Below are positions 34,722 to 48,196 of a stretch of DNA of 56,025 bases, piece after piece; within the stretch, counting starts at the first letter, position 1, and every line of letters starts with the position of its first letter. This DNA is from Gammaproteobacteria bacterium (GTDB lineage: Bacteria; Pseudomonadota; Gammaproteobacteria; Steroidobacterales; GCA-2729495): positions 25,580 to 81,604 of the forward strand of contig JASLMV010000014.1 of the NCBI GenBank assembly GCA_030746435.1. The letters are read 5' to 3'. The position numbers and the translations under genes were made by a program. Below the pieces are notes generated by a model. That model saw only the letters and a list, made by a program, of their open reading frames with translations, did not search any database and had not been told where the DNA came from.

Positions 34722-35744
34722 TCAGTCTCGCTCAAGATCAATATTGTAGAAATCAAGATACCACTCAACGAAACGCGCGACACCTTCTTCTACGGGTGTG
34801 TCTGGCTTGTAACCGGTATCTTCAATGAGCGCTTCCACATCGGCCCAGGTATCCGGCACATCGCCCGGCTGCAGAGGCAGCAGGTTTTTCTCGGCCTTGC
34901 GGCCGAGGCAGTCTTCGATAACCTCGATGTAGTGGTTCAGGTCCACGGGTTTGCTGTTGCCGATGTTATAGATTCGATACGGCGCACGGCTGCTACCGGG
35001 GTCGGGAGCCGCCGGGTTCCAGTCTGGGTTAGGCGTAGCCACCTTATCCAGTACGCGCAACACACCCTCCACGATGTCATCGATGTAGGTAAAGTCCCGG
35101 CGGTGATTGCCGTAATTGAATACATCGATCGGTGTGCCTTCGATTATCGACTTGGTGAAGTAGAACAGTGCCATGTCGGGTCGACCGTAAGGCCCGTAGA
35201 CCGTAAAGAACCGCAGCCCTGTGGTCGGGATGTCGTAGAGGTTGGCATAGCTGTGCGCCATCAGCTCATTCGCCTTCTTCGATACTGCATAGAGCGCTAA
35301 CGGATGGTCGACGTTATCGTGCACCGAAAAGGGCATGCTGGTGTTGGCGCCGTAGACCGAGCTGGAGGATGCATAGACCAGGTGCTCTACCGGGTGGTGG
35401 CGGCAGCCTTCCAGAATATTCAGTGTGCCGACGATATTGCTGTCGACATAGGACCGGGGGTTCTCGATCGAATAACGGACACCAGCCTGGGCGGCGAGGT
35501 GCACGACCCGGTCAAAGCTTTCGTCTGCAAATAACTTAGCGATGCCGTCGTCGTCGACGAGGTCCATGCGCGCACACGTGAAGCGCTCGTGGTCATTTAC
35601 CTGCGCAATACGTGCTTCCTTCAGGGAAACGTCGTAGTAGTCGTTGAAGTTATCCAGCCCGACTACCGTGTCCCCTCTATCGAGGAGACGCCTGGCAACG
35701 AAATAGCCGATAAATCCAGCGGCACCAGTGACCAGAACTTTCAT
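34722..35744 (-). CDS. UDP-glucuronate 4-epimerase (capsule type)
   Basis: NAD-dependent extended SDR converting UDP-glucuronate to UDP-galacturonate. The 340-residue product begins [20 protein letters not shown]. It has the specific blocks [17 protein letters not shown] and [20 protein letters not shown], the catalytic Ser in [10 protein letters not shown], and Tyr152/Lys156 in [22 protein letters not shown] and [15 protein letters not shown] follow. The NDYYD and AGVRYS blocks distinguish this group from GalE. Its substrate is the product of ugd in the same operon. The stop of the upstream tviB-like gene is three bases before the start. Confidence 0.93.
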   Translation of the reverse strand: MKVLVTGAAGFIGYFVARRLLDRGDTVVGLDNFNDYYDVSLKEARIAQVNDHERFTCARMDLVDDDGIAKLFADESFDRVVHLAAQAGVRYSIENPRSYVDSNIVGTLNILEGCRHHPVEHLVYASSSSVYGANTSMPFSVHDNVDHPLALYAVSKKANELMAHSYANLYDIPTTGLRFFTVYGPYGRPDMALFYFTKSIIEGTPIDVFNYGNHRRDFTYIDDIVEGVLRVLDKVATPNPDWNPAAPDPGSSRAPYRIYNIGNSKPVDLNHYIEVIEDCLGRKAEKNLLPLQPGDVPDTWADVEALIEDTGYKPDTPVEEGVARFVEWYLDFYNIDLERD

Positions 35745-35747
35745 CGT

Positions 35748-37028
35748 TTACAGGCGGCCGTCTACCCGATCTGCGGGCAGCACGTGCTTGATGTCGTAAA
35801 GCACATGGGTATCCTTGCCCAGTGCCTGGTATTCCTCGCGGGACATATTTGCAAACTCATCGTGCGCTACCGCGACCACTATGCCGTCGTAATGCCCGCC
35901 GCCCGGCAGATCGTTGCTGACGTTGATGCCGTATTCGCGGGTCACCTCTTCCGGGTCGGCCCAGGGATCGTAAACATCTACCTGTGCCCCGTAGTTCTCG
36001 AATTCGGCTATAACATCGACGACCCGGGTGTTGCGCACATCCGGGCAGTTCTCCTTGAAGGTGATTCCGAGCACCAGGATTCGGGCCGTCGGCATGGATA
36101 TGCCCTTTTTTACCATCAGCCTGACGACCCTGCTGGCAACGTAGATGCCCATATTGTCGTTGATGCGCCGCCCGGCAAGGATCATCTCGGGGTGGTAACC
36201 GATTTCCTGCGATTTATGGGTCAGGTAGTAAGGGTCCACGCCAATGCAGTGACCGCCCACAAGCCCCGGCCGGAAATTGAGAAAATTCCACTTCGTACCA
36301 GCCGCTTCCAGTACCTCGAGGGTATCGAGCCCCATGCGGTTAAAGATAAGCGATAACTCGTTGACCAGCGCGATATTCACGTCCCGCTGCGTGTTCTCGA
36401 TAACCTTGGCCGCCTCGGCGACCCGGATGCTGGATGCACAATGCGTCCCGGCGCGGATTATCTTTTTGTACAGGCTGTCTACGTAAGCGGCGGCCTCCGG
36501 CGTCGACGCGGAAGTAATTTTCTTGATATCGGGCAGCCGGTGTTCCTTGTCGCCCGGGTTGATGCGTTCCGGGCTGTAGCCCAAGAAAAAATCCTTGTTC
36601 AGCTCCAGGCCCGAAACCTCGGTGAGTATCGGCGCGCAATCGTCTTCGGTAGCACCCGGATAGACGGTCGACTCATATATAACGACATCGCCCTTGCTGA
36701 GTACCGAGCCTACGGTCGTACTCGCACTCTGCAGCGCAAAAAGATCGGGGCGCTTTGCTGAATCGATAGGCGTGGGCACCGTAATGATGTACACGTTGCA
36801 ACCGCGCGTTGCTTCTATATCGCTGACAAACGACAGCTTCTCTGTAGCGGCCAGCTCGGCATCGGATACCTCCAGCGTGGAGTCTGTTCCGGATGTCAGT
36901 TCTTTCACACGGGCAGCGCTTATATCGAAGCCGACCGTATCGAAGTGTTTACTGAATTCCACGGCAAGCGGCAGCCCGACATAACCGAGCCCCACGACTG
37001 CTATTTTTGTTTCGTCCGTCGATCGCAT
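35748..37028 (-). CDS. tviB: UDP-N-acetylhexosamine C6-dehydrogenase (TviB/WbpO-like)
   Basis: Nucleotide-sugar dehydrogenase of the Vi-antigen type, oxidising UDP-GlcNAc or UDP-GalNAc to the uronic acid. The 426-residue protein shows [19 protein letters not shown] (NAD site), VITVPTPID-like [37 protein letters not shown] and [32 protein letters not shown] is typical of this subgroup, followed by the catalytic Cys in [32 protein letters not shown] is also typical. These separate it from Ugd proper, which is present separately. First gene of the minus-strand operon; the preferred epimer of the substrate cannot be told from sequence alone. Confidence 0.9.
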   Translation of the reverse strand: MRSTDETKIAVVGLGYVGLPLAVEFSKHFDTVGFDISAARVKELTSGTDSTLEVSDAELAATEKLSFVSDIEATRGCNVYIITVPTPIDSAKRPDLFALQSASTTVGSVLSKGDVVIYESTVYPGATEDDCAPILTEVSGLELNKDFFLGYSPERINPGDKEHRLPDIKKITSASTPEAAAYVDSLYKKIIRAGTHCASSIRVAEAAKVIENTQRDVNIALVNELSLIFNRMGLDTLEVLEAAGTKWNFLNFRPGLVGGHCIGVDPYYLTHKSQEIGYHPEMILAGRRINDNMGIYVASRVVRLMVKKGISMPTARILVLGITFKENCPDVRNTRVVDVIAEFENYGAQVDVYDPWADPEEVTREYGINVSNDLPGGGHYDGIVVAVAHDEFANMSREEYQALGKDTHVLYDIKHVLPADRVDGRL

Positions 37029-37125
37029 AGTTTTGTGGCCAATCTGTTGTTCTTATACATAGCATGGCTGGCAAAGCCCGCTAATTATGCCCTTTCATCA
37101 CTCGCTGGACAGGAGCCAAATCACA

Positions 37126-38628
37126 CTACAGCCAATAATAAACGGCGTAGAACCCGGCTATGCTCATGGTAATGGTATAGGGAAGCGCCATCATAACCAT
37201 GCGCCCGTAAGACAACCGAATGAGCGGTGCCAGTGCCGAGGTCAGCAGGAACAGAAAAGCCGCCTGCCCGTTCGGCGTCGCCACGCTCGGGATATTGGTG
37301 CCGGTGTTAATCGCCACTGCGAGCATATCGAAGGTTTCCCTGCTGATCCGCCCGGAGTCCAGCGCTTCCTTAACCTCCGAAATATAAATAGTGGCAACGA
37401 ATACATTATCGCTGATCATGGAAAGCACGCCGTTCGCAATGTAGAACATCGCAGTCTGCATCTTCCCTTCGAGAGTGAATACCCATTCGATAATCGGCGT
37501 GAACAGGTTCTGCTGATCGATTACGGCTACGATGCCGAAAAATACAACGAGCAACGTAGTAAACGGCAAGGCTTCCTCGAATGCGTGGCCAATCTGGTTC
37601 TCGGCTGTAACACCGCAGAATGCCGTCGCCAGCACGATCACGCCGAGCCCGATAATACCGACTTCGGCCAGGTGCAGCGCCAGCGCCACGACCAGGTAAA
37701 GGGCGGTCAGCGCCTGCACGATAATTGCCGCCCACTGCCGGTTCGTGCGCCGTTCCGTTTCGTGCCGGTCGTACTCGAGCAGGATATTGCGAACGTGCGG
37801 AGGCAGGGTAGCCCCGTAACCGAACAGACCTGTCACCTCGACGAGTGCACACGTCAGTATGCCGACGAAAAACACCGGGATGGTAACGGGTGACATGCGG
37901 ATGAAGAACTCAATGAACTCCCAACCGGCCTCTTCTGCAATGAGCAGGTTCTGCGGTTCGCCGACCATCGTCATAACGCCGCCCAGTGCCGTGCCCACGG
38001 CCGCATGCATCATCAGGTTCCGCAGGAAGGCGCGGAAAGAGTCCAGGTCTCCCTTGTGCAGCTCGTTGACCTGGTCGTCGTCGGCGGCATCGTGGCTGTG
38101 GTCGTAGCCCTTACCCGATGCCACCTTGTGGTAGATCGCGTAGAACCCTTCTGCAACGGCTATCACAACGGCAGTCACGGTTAACGCGTCGAGAAACGCA
38201 GACAGCACCGCAGCCATCGAGCAAAACAACAGGGACAACACCAGCTTTGAGCGTATCCCCAGCAGCACCTTGGTAAAGACAAACAGCAGCATGTCTTTAA
38301 GGAAAAAGATACCGGCCACCATAAACATGAGCAACATAATGACGGGGAAGTTGTGCTCCGCTTCGTGGTAGACCGCTTCAGGCGTCGTCATGCCCAGGAT
38401 GACTGCCTGTATGGCAAGCAACCCGCCTGGTTGCAGCGGATAACACTTGAGCGCCATCGCCAGCGTAAAGATGAATTCCAGCACCAGCGCCCAGCCGGCC
38501 ACCACCGGACCAACCGTATACAGCAGCACCGGATTCAGGATCAGGAAGCCCACGATGGCCCACTTGTACCAGTCAGGTGAATGGCCAAGAAAATTCTGCA
38601 GAAAGGCTGCGCGCAGCGACTGATTCAT
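37126..38628 (-). CDS. nhaB: Na+/H+ antiporter NhaB
   Basis: Inner-membrane sodium/proton antiporter important at neutral to alkaline pH and in salt. The 500-residue protein (E. coli 513) begins [17 protein letters not shown], a family hallmark. It has about eleven to twelve membrane helices with blocks [65 protein letters not shown] and [20 protein letters not shown]. The strain must carry out sodium efflux, which fits a marine or saline habitat (inference). It stands apart from the nucleotide-sugar operon by 97 bp. Confidence 0.95.
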   Translation of the reverse strand: MNQSLRAAFLQNFLGHSPDWYKWAIVGFLILNPVLLYTVGPVVAGWALVLEFIFTLAMALKCYPLQPGGLLAIQAVILGMTTPEAVYHEAEHNFPVIMLLMFMVAGIFFLKDMLLFVFTKVLLGIRSKLVLSLLFCSMAAVLSAFLDALTVTAVVIAVAEGFYAIYHKVASGKGYDHSHDAADDDQVNELHKGDLDSFRAFLRNLMMHAAVGTALGGVMTMVGEPQNLLIAEEAGWEFIEFFIRMSPVTIPVFFVGILTCALVEVTGLFGYGATLPPHVRNILLEYDRHETERRTNRQWAAIIVQALTALYLVVALALHLAEVGIIGLGVIVLATAFCGVTAENQIGHAFEEALPFTTLLVVFFGIVAVIDQQNLFTPIIEWVFTLEGKMQTAMFYIANGVLSMISDNVFVATIYISEVKEALDSGRISRETFDMLAVAINTGTNIPSVATPNGQAAFLFLLTSALAPLIRLSYGRMVMMALPYTITMSIAGFYAVYYWL

Positions 38629-38723
38629 GGTTTAACGCTTTACAAAGGTTTATCGGACATGCTCGCCGGACAAACGGGCAGGAAACAAGCAGGGCCTACT
38701 GCCACGTACGGGCGCTTATATTA

Positions 38724-39434
38724 TCAGGATTGTGTCCGCCGCCAGACCGAGCCTTCACTGCAGGCGGCATCGATCATATCGAGTTGCGCCTCGTGCTGCT
38801 CCAGCTCGGCATCCGTCGCGCGCAGAACAACCAGGTCCAGCCCGTCGCGGTCAATGGCGCCCCGCTCCTCGGCGGCATGTTGGCCGGGCTCAGAACGTTC
38901 CAGTGACAGCGCGCCCTGCCCGCCGGTCATAGCAAGATAGACTTCTGCCAGCAGCCGGGCATCCAGCAGGGCTCCATGCAGTTCGCGCTTCGAGTTGTCG
39001 ATGGTGTAGCGCTTGCAAAGCGCGTCCAGACTATTGCGCTGGCCGGGGTGGATCTGCCGGGCGAGTATCAGGGTGTCCATTACCTGGTTGCTTTTGGCGA
39101 GTGAAACTTCCGGCATACCGGCAATCTCAAGCTCGTTATCGAGGAAGCCCAGGTCGAAAGACGCGTTATGGATCACCAGTTCGGCGTCGCCGAGGTATCC
39201 CAGGAACGCACCGGCAATATCCCGGAAGAAAGGCTTGTCGGCCAGGTCTTCGTCGGACAGGCCGTGAACTTCCCGGGCTGCTTCGTCGACTGAGCGCTCC
39301 GGGTTCAGATAACAATGGAAACTGTTTTCTGTCTGGCGTCGGTTAAGAATTTCTATACAACCGATCTCGATAACCCGGTGACCGTGTTCCCAATCAAGGC
39401 CCGTTGTTTCAGTATCCAGCACAACCTGTCGCAT
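38724..39434 (-). CDS. dnaQ: DNA polymerase III epsilon subunit (3'-5' proofreading exonuclease)
   Basis: Proofreading subunit of the replicative polymerase. The 236-residue protein (E. coli 243) contains Exo I VVLDTETTGLDWEHGHRVIE (Asp7, Glu9), Exo II IHNASFDLGFLDNEL, and Exo III HGALLDARLLAEVYL. These supply the acidic metal ligands and the general-base His of the DEDDh class. A C-terminal tail for polymerase binding follows. It is in the same direction as rnhA (61-bp gap), whereas in E. coli the two genes are divergent. Confidence 0.95.
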   Translation of the reverse strand: MRQVVLDTETTGLDWEHGHRVIEIGCIEILNRRQTENSFHCYLNPERSVDEAAREVHGLSDEDLADKPFFRDIAGAFLGYLGDAELVIHNASFDLGFLDNELEIAGMPEVSLAKSNQVMDTLILARQIHPGQRNSLDALCKRYTIDNSKRELHGALLDARLLAEVYLAMTGGQGALSLERSEPGQHAAEERGAIDRDGLDLVVLRATDAELEQHEAQLDMIDAACSEGSVWRRTQS

Positions 39435-39495
39435 CGTTCATCCCTGGAGGCAACTGCCCACAGCCAGCCTACCCGGCCGGCCTCATAACAGCAAA

Positions 39496-39945
39496 CTAAC
39501 CCAATCCGCCGGCGAGCATTTCATCGATAGCACGGTTGGCAAGTTCGTCCGCACGTTCGTTTCCGGGGTCACCGGCATGGCCCTTCACCCAGTGCCATTC
39601 GATATTCTGCCCGGCAACCAACTCGTCAAGCCTGCGCCATAAATCATCATTTTTTACCGGTTTTCGGGATGCCGTTTTCCAGCCCCGCTGTTTCCACTGG
39701 GAAATCCACTCGGTGATCCCCCGTTGCAGATACTCGGAATCGGTATAAATCGCCACGCGGCAGCTGCGGGTCAGTGCCGCGAGGCCTTCGATTGCCGCAG
39801 TTAACTCCATCCGGTTGTTGGTTGTCTCCATGACGCCGCCGTACAGTTCCTTTTCACGGTCGCCTGCAGACAGCCAGACTCCCCAGCCGCCGGGTCCCGG
39901 GTTGCCACGGCATGCGCCGTCCGTATACATGCGAACTTCGGTCAT
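39496..39945 (-). CDS. rnhA: Ribonuclease HI
   Basis: Degrades the RNA strand of RNA-DNA hybrids. The ATG at 39945 gives 149 residues starting [20 protein letters not shown]; the longer frame upstream lies inside the preceding gene. The catalytic carboxylates are Asp9 (YTDGAC), Glu47 (RMELTA), Asp69 (YTDSEYL) and Asp133 ([10 protein letters not shown]), all present, together with the basic handle region [16 protein letters not shown]. The start overlaps the stop of the YafS-like methyltransferase by four bases (ATGA). The order yafS-rnhA-dnaQ is a conserved gammaproteobacterial neighbourhood. Confidence 0.96.
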   Translation of the reverse strand: MTEVRMYTDGACRGNPGPGGWGVWLSAGDREKELYGGVMETTNNRMELTAAIEGLAALTRSCRVAIYTDSEYLQRGITEWISQWKQRGWKTASRKPVKNDDLWRRLDELVAGQNIEWHWVKGHAGDPGNERADELANRAIDEMLAGGLG

Positions 39946-40616
39946 GGGGAGGTTCGCGTAGTCGGGTTTACCAGGCTGTTGACGAGGCTGGGCCGGCGCC
40001 GTGCCTGCGGTCGAATGATCGTCAGCGGGATCGTTTCCTTCGTTGCCACCAGCAGGTAAGCACTCGCAAACCATTCGGTACTGCGCAACAGCTTGCCCGG
40101 ATTGCCGGTTGCGGCAGTCGCATAACAGGCTACTGCGGTATCTACACCCAGGTTCAGAAGCTGCAACCAGTCGGACAGGCGGCGGCGTGAAATCTGGCTC
40201 AGTACTCCCGGCGGGTAACCCTGCGGCGAAATACGGTTACGGATGCCCCACCAGCTTAGCGGGTTGAATCCCAGCACGATCAGTTTGCCATCCGGTCGCA
40301 GTACGCGATGGACTTCCCGTAAAACGGCATGCGGATCGGGATTGAGCTCAAGTGTGTGTGGCAGGAACACCGCGTCGACGCTGTCCGAGGCGATCGCCAG
40401 GCGTTCCGGCAGCATGTAGGCGCCGACGTCCTGGTCAGCGCCTATGATGGCAGCGAACTGCGTACGCGCCGCCTCCAGCAGCCATCCTGGTGGCCCCCAC
40501 TGTCCGATCTGTATGATCTGGTCGCCGAACACCCGCTCCAGAACAGCGGCCGCTACAGAGCGCTCCTGCTGAAGCAGGGTCTGTCCGGTCGCCGTTTGCA
40601 GCCATTCGAGTTTCAC
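39942..40616 (-). CDS. YafS-like class I SAM-dependent methyltransferase
   Basis: Putative methyltransferase of unknown substrate, equivalent in position to E. coli yafS beside rnhA/dnaQ. The GTG at 40616, with AAGGA six bases upstream, gives 224 residues starting (M)[17 protein letters not shown]. An in-frame TTG at 40697 has no such site and adds 27 unconserved residues. The SAM motif I is degenerate ([17 protein letters not shown]). [33 protein letters not shown]-type blocks follow ([36 protein letters not shown]). Divergent from fabI. Confidence 0.83.
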   Translation of the reverse strand: MKLEWLQTATGQTLLQQERSVAAAVLERVFGDQIIQIGQWGPPGWLLEAARTQFAAIIGADQDVGAYMLPERLAIASDSVDAVFLPHTLELNPDPHAVLREVHRVLRPDGKLIVLGFNPLSWWGIRNRISPQGYPPGVLSQISRRRLSDWLQLLNLGVDTAVACYATAATGNPGKLLRSTEWFASAYLLVATKETIPLTIIRPQARRRPSLVNSLVNPTTRTSP

Positions 40617-40761
40617 GGCGCTTCCTTTCCGGCCGCTGTCCGATGCAGGAATGATACCTGAGGCGACCCGGACCGAGTAGCTGCTTTGGCCCGGCAAGCT
40701 TGAATGCCGCGTCTAAAATAGGCCTAATACATCGCATCCTGACTTAGGACTAGGCAAACAG

Positions 40762-41568
40762 ATGGGATTTCTCGCGGGAAAACGGGCACTGATAGTCGGC
40801 GTTGCCAGCAAACGCTCTATTGCATGGGGTATTGCTGAAGCCATGCACCGTGAAGGTGCAGAACTGGCGTTCACCTGTCAGAACGACAAGCTGCGCGACC
40901 GGGTCGGAAAACTTGCGGCGGGCCTTGACTCGGAAATCAATATTCCGCTGGACGTTGCATCGGACGAGGAAATCACGAATGTATTTACCGAGCTCGGCAA
41001 GCACTGGGACGGTCTCGACATCATCGTGCACTCGGTCGGCTTCGCACCGAAAGAACTGCTGGCCGGCCGCTATGTCGATTCAGTTACCCGCGAGGGTTAC
41101 CAAATCGCCCATGACATCAGTGCCTACAGTTTCGCCGCGCTGGCAAGAGAAGGCCTGCCGATGCTTCGCAGCGGCGGCGCTCTCCTGACCATGACCTACC
41201 TGGGCGCCGAGCGTTCGATCCCGAACTACAACGTGATGGGGCCGGCCAAGGCCAGCCTGGAAGCCAATATCAGGTTTTTGGCCAATGACCTCGGTATCGA
41301 CGACATCCGCGTCAACGGCGTGTCGGCCGGCCCGATCAGAACGATTGCCGCGTCCGGTGTCGGCAATTTCCGCAAACTCATGCAGCACGCCGCAGCCGGT
41401 AACCCGATGAAACGGAATGTGACACTCGAAGACGTCGGCAATGCATCGGCTTTCTTGTGTTCGGACCTGGCGGCGGGCATCACCGGCGAGATACTGCACG
41501 TCGATTGCGGTTACAGCACCGTCGGTATGACTTTCGCGATAGACGAAGACGAAGAAGTGCTCGCCTAG
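40762..41568 (+). CDS. fabI: Enoyl-[acyl-carrier-protein] reductase (NADH)
   Basis: Carries out the last reduction of each fatty acid elongation cycle. The 268-residue protein (E. coli 262) begins [20 protein letters not shown]. The catalytic pair is at the E. coli positions: Tyr146 in TMTYLGAE, and Tyr156 with Lys163 in [25 protein letters not shown] and [20 protein letters not shown] follow. All the standard FabI active-site residues are visible. Convergent with the dicarboxylate symporter gene, the ends overlapping by four bases. Confidence 0.96.
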   Translation: MGFLAGKRALIVGVASKRSIAWGIAEAMHREGAELAFTCQNDKLRDRVGKLAAGLDSEINIPLDVASDEEITNVFTELGKHWDGLDIIVHSVGFAPKELLAGRYVDSVTREGYQIAHDISAYSFAALAREGLPMLRSGGALLTMTYLGAERSIPNYNVMGPAKASLEANIRFLANDLGIDDIRVNGVSAGPIRTIAASGVGNFRKLMQHAAAGNPMKRNVTLEDVGNASAFLCSDLAAGITGEILHVDCGYSTVGMTFAIDEDEEVLA

Positions 41569-42842
41569 CGACTATTAATACTGACCGCGGGTAAGGGCTC
41601 ACCTTCGAGTCGCGCAACGATTACGGCACAGCAACTGTCACCCAGTACGTTGACGCTGGTACGGCTCATATCGAGTATCCGGTCGAAGACGAACAGCACA
41701 CCTATTGCCTCCACCGGCAACCCCACGGCCGCCAGGATAATCGCGATCGCGACCAGTGATGCCGAGGGTATCCCGGCCACGCCGATGGACGTCACCAGTG
41801 CGGTAAATACGACGAGCACCTGCATAAATATGCTGAGATCAACTCCGTAAGCCTGTGCAAGAAACAATACGGCGCCACACTCGTACAGCGCGGTACCATC
41901 CATGTTGCCTGTCGCACCGAGCGGGAGCACGAAACTCGATATGCGGTTGGGAACGCCGATGCCCTCTTCTACCGATTCCATCGTGATCGGCAGGGTCGCC
42001 GATGAGGAAGCCGTAGAGAACGCCGTCAACATGGCCGGACTGACAAATTTCAGCACACGCCCTGGCGCCACCCGGGCGATGAAGCGCAACAGCAGCGGCA
42101 AAGTCACAAATGCGTGCACGAAGAGCGCCAGTAAAATGGCGCCGGCAAAACCCAGGAGCGGCGCAGCGGCATCGAAACCGGTTTTTGCAACAACCCGCGC
42201 TACAAGACCAAAAACGCCTACGGGGGCAAACATCATGACCCACTCGGTTATGCTCATCATCACCTGGAAAACCCCGGACCAGAACCGGTACAGGGGCTGC
42301 GCGTAGTCGTCATCCAGCCGCGTCATGAAGAAACCGAACAGCAGGCAGAAGAAAATTATTCCAAGTATCTGACCGTCGGCCGCGGCCGCGACGATATTGG
42401 GCGGCACCGCACGCAGCAGCACGTTGACGATGTCGCCGGCGCCCCGCTCACTCACGCTGGCGAGAACATCATCGGCTGTCGCATCCAGGGCCAGCAATTC
42501 CCTGACGGGTTCGCCGTCTATTTCGCCCGGGCGCAGGGTGTTCATCAAAACAAGGCCCACCAGTATCGCGGCGAGCGTTGTCAACAGGTAGAAGCCCAGC
42601 GTTTTATATCCCAGCCGCCCCAGGTTCTCCGATGACCCGATACCCGCGACACCGACGATAATCGACGAGGCGATCAGCGGCACGATGAGCATCTTCAGCG
42701 CATTGAGAAACAGGGTGCCGAAGAAATCGTAAACACCGTAAAAGCTGACACCGGCGATACCGCCCGTCTCGCCGGACAGTAACCCGGCCAAAACGCCTAG
42801 TGCAATTGCGATAACGATCTGCCAGTGAAGCTTTAGACGCAT
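41565..42842 (-). CDS. Dicarboxylate/amino acid:cation symporter (DAACS family)
   Basis: Sodium- or proton-coupled importer of glutamate, aspartate or C4-dicarboxylates. The 425-residue membrane protein has eight helices plus two re-entrant loops. Diagnostic motifs are the serine-rich loop [15 protein letters not shown] and [20 protein letters not shown], the latter including the cation-binding [25 protein letters not shown] and [19 protein letters not shown] are also family blocks, the last containing the substrate- and cation-binding Asp and Asn of helix 8. Specificity (GltP versus DctA) cannot be fixed from motifs. It lies 36 bp downstream of ppiD on the same strand. Confidence 0.92.
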   Translation of the reverse strand: MRLKLHWQIVIAIALGVLAGLLSGETGGIAGVSFYGVYDFFGTLFLNALKMLIVPLIASSIIVGVAGIGSSENLGRLGYKTLGFYLLTTLAAILVGLVLMNTLRPGEIDGEPVRELLALDATADDVLASVSERGAGDIVNVLLRAVPPNIVAAAADGQILGIIFFCLLFGFFMTRLDDDYAQPLYRFWSGVFQVMMSITEWVMMFAPVGVFGLVARVVAKTGFDAAAPLLGFAGAILLALFVHAFVTLPLLLRFIARVAPGRVLKFVSPAMLTAFSTASSSATLPITMESVEEGIGVPNRISSFVLPLGATGNMDGTALYECGAVLFLAQAYGVDLSIFMQVLVVFTALVTSIGVAGIPSASLVAIAIILAAVGLPVEAIGVLFVFDRILDMSRTSVNVLGDSCCAVIVARLEGEPLPAVSINSR

Positions 42843-42878
42843 ACGGTGCTCCGGCGAGGCACGGGCATTAAATATCTA

Positions 42879-44789
42879 TCAGGGCAGGTTTGCTTCAGTA
42901 CCCAGCAAGTCGCTGGTAACGGTTACACTGGCATCGTTTACCAGGTTTTCGACCAGAGCGGTAATCTGGCCAGCCCCGATCTGCTGTGCCAGTTGCTGCT
43001 TGCGTGTGTCCCGGTCCTCGAGCGAATAAAGCCCGGCTTTGCCCGGCGTCACGCCGGTTACCCGGTACACGGCGTAGTCACGCGAAGCCAGCACCATCCC
43101 CGCATAATTCGCGGCCCCGCCCGGCTTGGGCGCGGCAAACAGGGCGGCAACCAGGTCTGGTTGAATCTCGGGTGAGGCACGTTTCACATCTCCCGCGCGA
43201 ATCCACTCAAGCCGCTGTTCCCTTGCCAGGGTCTCTGCGTTGCCACCTGCGTTTAACTGCGCCAGGAGTTCCTCACCGGCCGCTGCCGCTGCGACGGCTG
43301 CCGCATCGCCCTGGAGCCGCACGCTGATCTGTTCGCGCACCTCGTCAAGCGATTTCGTCGCCGGGAGACGATGTTCCACCACCTGCACCACAACGGCCCG
43401 GCCTTCTTCCGTTTCTATAACACGGCTGTTTTCACCGTCCTCGAGCACTTCGATGCTGAACACCGTGTCCACGAGTTCGGGCGTAAAAACCAGCTGCTCC
43501 CCGCCGTTGCGGGTGAATTCAGCGACCTTCCCGAGGGTGAGACCCATGGCTTCTGCGACGGGTTCCAGGCCTGCCAGGCTTTCGAGCGCCCGGTCATCGA
43601 GTTCCTCGAGCAACTCATCATACTGGTCCATAGCCGTGTCCTTGCGCAGCCGGTCCAGCAACTCGTCCCTGACCTCGGCGAAAGTCCGGGCCGCCCCGTC
43701 CCGAATGCCGTCGAGGCGAATGATATGGAAACCGTATTCGCTCTTTACCGGCGCCGAAACTTCGCCGGCCGCAAGCGCGAACAGCGCCTCCTCGAATTCC
43801 GGTGCGGGGCTGTCCCCGGGCCCGAACCAGCCGAGCTCGCCCCCAAGGCCGGCCGTACCCGTATCGTCCGAATATTCAGCGGCCAGCGCCGTGAAGTCCT
43901 CACCGGCCAGCAGCCGCGTGTACAGTTCATCCGCCTCACCGGCCGCGGCCAGTTCGTCGTCACCGGGTGCGATCAGTATATGGCGGGCGCTGCGCTCCGC
44001 AGGCCCGGAGAACTCGTCCGGGTTGTCCTCGTAATAGGCCAGCGCATCGGCCTCGTCCGCCATTGTTGCCGCGAGTATTTCGTCGTAGTTAACCTCGATG
44101 TAGTTCAGCGACACCGACTCATCCGTCTGAAACACGCCCTCGTTTGCTGCAAAAAAACCGGTTATTTCTTCTTCGCTTACTTCGGTCTCGTCGAGCTGGC
44201 TTTCGGTCGACACCAGAAGGTATTCCACGGCGCGGCTCTCGCCGTCCAGTTCGATATACCGCCGGAACTCGGCCGGCGTATAAAAAGCGGTGTAACCAAT
44301 ACCTTCGACGAACTGGTTGATCTCCATGCCGTGGCGCAGGTCGTATTCGTAAAGTTGCTCGCTCAGCCCCTGCGACCTGAGCAAATCCTTGTAGGCCGGC
44401 CGGGAAAAACTGCCGCCCACCTGGAAGGCCGGGTTCTGTTCGATCATCCGGATTACTTCCGCATCGCTGACCCGGTAGCCCTGCTCTTCCACGTGCTGGG
44501 TCAGCACCTTGTTGCGGACGAGCGTCTGGATTGCCGAGTTCGCGATGTTCTCGGCCAGCTCAGCGGGAATCTGCGTCCGGTAGGTCTGCTCCCACTGCGA
44601 CCGCTGCTGGTTGTATATACGCCTGAACTCCGACAGCGGTATGTCATCGCCGTTTACGCTGGCGGCCGGCGAGCCCGGCAGAAATCCCGTATCGACATTG
44701 CCGAAGGTGAGCACCAGCGCCAGGGCGACGACGCCGAGGATAATGGCGGCCACCCAGCCGGTGAATTTGTCTCTTATGATCTGAAGCAT
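42879..44789 (-). CDS. ppiD: Periplasmic chaperone PpiD (membrane-anchored parvulin-like PPIase)
   Basis: Membrane-anchored folding factor at the SecYEG exit. The 636-residue product (E. coli 623) has a single N-terminal helix ([19 protein letters not shown], about 12-30). A SurA-like N domain follows ([37 protein letters not shown]). A parvulin domain lies near 265-365 ([43 protein letters not shown]), and then a long alpha-helical C-terminal part. The parvulin domain seems complete. It closes the conserved tig-clpP-clpX-lon-hup-tRNA-ppiD arrangement. Confidence 0.93.
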   Translation of the reverse strand: MLQIIRDKFTGWVAAIILGVVALALVLTFGNVDTGFLPGSPAASVNGDDIPLSEFRRIYNQQRSQWEQTYRTQIPAELAENIANSAIQTLVRNKVLTQHVEEQGYRVSDAEVIRMIEQNPAFQVGGSFSRPAYKDLLRSQGLSEQLYEYDLRHGMEINQFVEGIGYTAFYTPAEFRRYIELDGESRAVEYLLVSTESQLDETEVSEEEITGFFAANEGVFQTDESVSLNYIEVNYDEILAATMADEADALAYYEDNPDEFSGPAERSARHILIAPGDDELAAAGEADELYTRLLAGEDFTALAAEYSDDTGTAGLGGELGWFGPGDSPAPEFEEALFALAAGEVSAPVKSEYGFHIIRLDGIRDGAARTFAEVRDELLDRLRKDTAMDQYDELLEELDDRALESLAGLEPVAEAMGLTLGKVAEFTRNGGEQLVFTPELVDTVFSIEVLEDGENSRVIETEEGRAVVVQVVEHRLPATKSLDEVREQISVRLQGDAAAVAAAAAGEELLAQLNAGGNAETLAREQRLEWIRAGDVKRASPEIQPDLVAALFAAPKPGGAANYAGMVLASRDYAVYRVTGVTPGKAGLYSLEDRDTRKQQLAQQIGAGQITALVENLVNDASVTVTSDLLGTEANLP

Positions 44790-44890
44790 TTGGATTCCGT
44801 TCGTATTTAAAGCGGCAGCCCTGTTGATCGCATACTAGCGGCCGGCGCACATTGTAGCCGCCCTTAGCTTACTGTGCCGCTTGGCCATAC

Positions 44891-44917
44891 GAAAAAGGCG
44901 CCCCGCAAGGGGCGCCT
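44891..44917 (-). terminator. Terminator of the tRNA-Val/tRNA-Asp unit
   Basis: On the minus strand AGGCGCCCC (44909-44917) and GGGGCGCCT (44896-44904) form a 9-bp stem with a 4-nt loop, followed by TTTTTC. It directly follows the tRNA-Asp 3' end and precedes ppiD. Confidence 0.92.
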
Positions 44918-44925
44918 GGTTTCGA

Positions 44926-45002
44926 TGGCGGAGTGGACGGGACTCGAACCCGCGACCCCCGGCGTGACAGGCCGGTATTCTAACCAACTGAACTACCACT
45001 CC
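44926..45002 (-). tRNA. tRNA-Asp (anticodon GUC)
   Basis: A 77-nt gene on the minus strand: acceptor GGAGTGG pairing with CCACTCC, D-arm AGTTCAGTTGGTTAGAAT, anticodon loop CTGTCAC (anticodon GUC), T-arm GCGGGTTCGAGTCCCGT, discriminator G and encoded CCA. It lies 9 bp after tRNA-Val(UAC) and is surely co-transcribed with it. Confidence 0.97.
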
Positions 45003-45011
45003 GCATAAAAC

Positions 45012-45087
45012 TGGTGGGTGCTGAGGGGATCGAACCCCCGACCTACGCCTTGTAAGGGCGCCGCTCTCCCAGCTGAGCTAAGCACCC
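45012..45087 (-). tRNA. tRNA-Val (anticodon UAC)
   Basis: A 76-nt minus-strand gene: acceptor GGGTGCT pairing with AGCACCC, D-arm AGCTCAGCTGGGAGAGC, anticodon loop CTTACAA (anticodon UAC), T-arm GGGGGTTCGATCCCCT-like, discriminator A and CCA. With the lone tRNA-Val(CAC) at 31657 the window contains two valine isoacceptors. Located between hup and tRNA-Asp as in pseudomonads. Confidence 0.97.
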
Positions 45088-45123
45088 GGAGTGTGCTGTC
45101 ACGCCAGACTGTAGCATCAGCCA

Positions 45124-45150
45124 AAGAAATCGGCGCTAAAAAGCGCCGAT
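45124..45150 (-). terminator. Terminator of hup
   Basis: On the minus strand ATCGGCGCT (45142-45150) and AGCGCCGAT (45129-45137) form a perfect 9-bp stem with a 4-nt loop, followed by TTCTTTGG. It lies 74 bp after the hup stop codon and before tRNA-Val. Confidence 0.85.
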
Positions 45151-45224
45151 ATCCTTAAACGCCTGAGCCCGCATGCGGACCCTGCGCAAGCCCCCGAGAG
45201 GGCGTTGTCAGCGCGAAAGACGCG

Positions 45225-45497
45225 CTAGTTTACGGCTTCCTTGAGGGCTTTGCCAGCCTTGAATCCTGGCACATTACTGGCCTTAATCTGGATGGTTTCA
45301 CCGGTCCGCGGGTTACGGCCCTGGCGGGCTGAACGACGCTTTACAGTAAAGGTTCCAAAACCAACCAGCGATACCTGGCTGCCGCCCTGGAGAGCACCTG
45401 AGATCGAATCAATCACAGCATCCACAGCACGACCTGCATCTGCTTTTGAAAGACCCGCCGACGTTGCTACTGATTCAATCAATTCACCCTTGTTCAT
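45225..45497 (-). CDS. hupB: DNA-binding protein HU
   Basis: Small nucleoid protein that bends DNA. The ATG at 45497 (AGGTGG just upstream) gives 90 residues beginning [20 protein letters not shown]; the preceding TTG codon was rejected. The DNA-binding beta arm signature [20 protein letters not shown], with the intercalating Pro of RNPRTG, and the end [15 protein letters not shown] are standard. Its position after lon supports the hupB name. Transcribed from its own promoter in the lon-hup gap, giving a leader of about 160 nt. Confidence 0.96.
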   Translation of the reverse strand: MNKGELIESVATSAGLSKADAGRAVDAVIDSISGALQGGSQVSLVGFGTFTVKRRSARQGRNPRTGETIQIKASNVPGFKAGKALKEAVN

Positions 45498-45667
45498 CAA
45501 TCCACCTTTTAACGAACGACTTCAGAAAATACCCCGAGCCACCAACAGATGACTCACCTGTAGTTCTCGCTATACGAAGCTTTATTAAGATCAATCCAGA
45601 ATTCGCACCGCGACCTGTAACCAAACCGCTAAGCCAACAACATACCGGGTCTGGACACTACGCGATT

Positions 45668-45697
45668 CTTATACCAGCCGCTAAAAAGCGCTGTCAA
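45668..45697 (-). promoter_or_regulatory. hup promoter
   Basis: On the minus strand consensus TTGACA (45692-45697) and TATAAG (45668-45673) are 18 bp apart, just downstream of the lon stop codon. The predicted transcript begins near 45661, leaving a long 5' leader before hup. Confidence 0.85.
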
Positions 45698-45728
45698 CAA
45701 AAGGTTGCGGCGATTGATTAGACAGACT

Positions 45729-48152
<2,424 letters not shown>

Positions 48153-48196
48153 AGTTGGCTCCGCTGAGAATTCCTTTTCCAATGCCTGCCGGCGGC

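Noticed and set aside
43371-44810. 479-codon plus-strand frame over ppiD
   Set aside because: Antisense of ppiD, rich in Arg, His and Gln as expected for the complement of an acidic protein; no motif.
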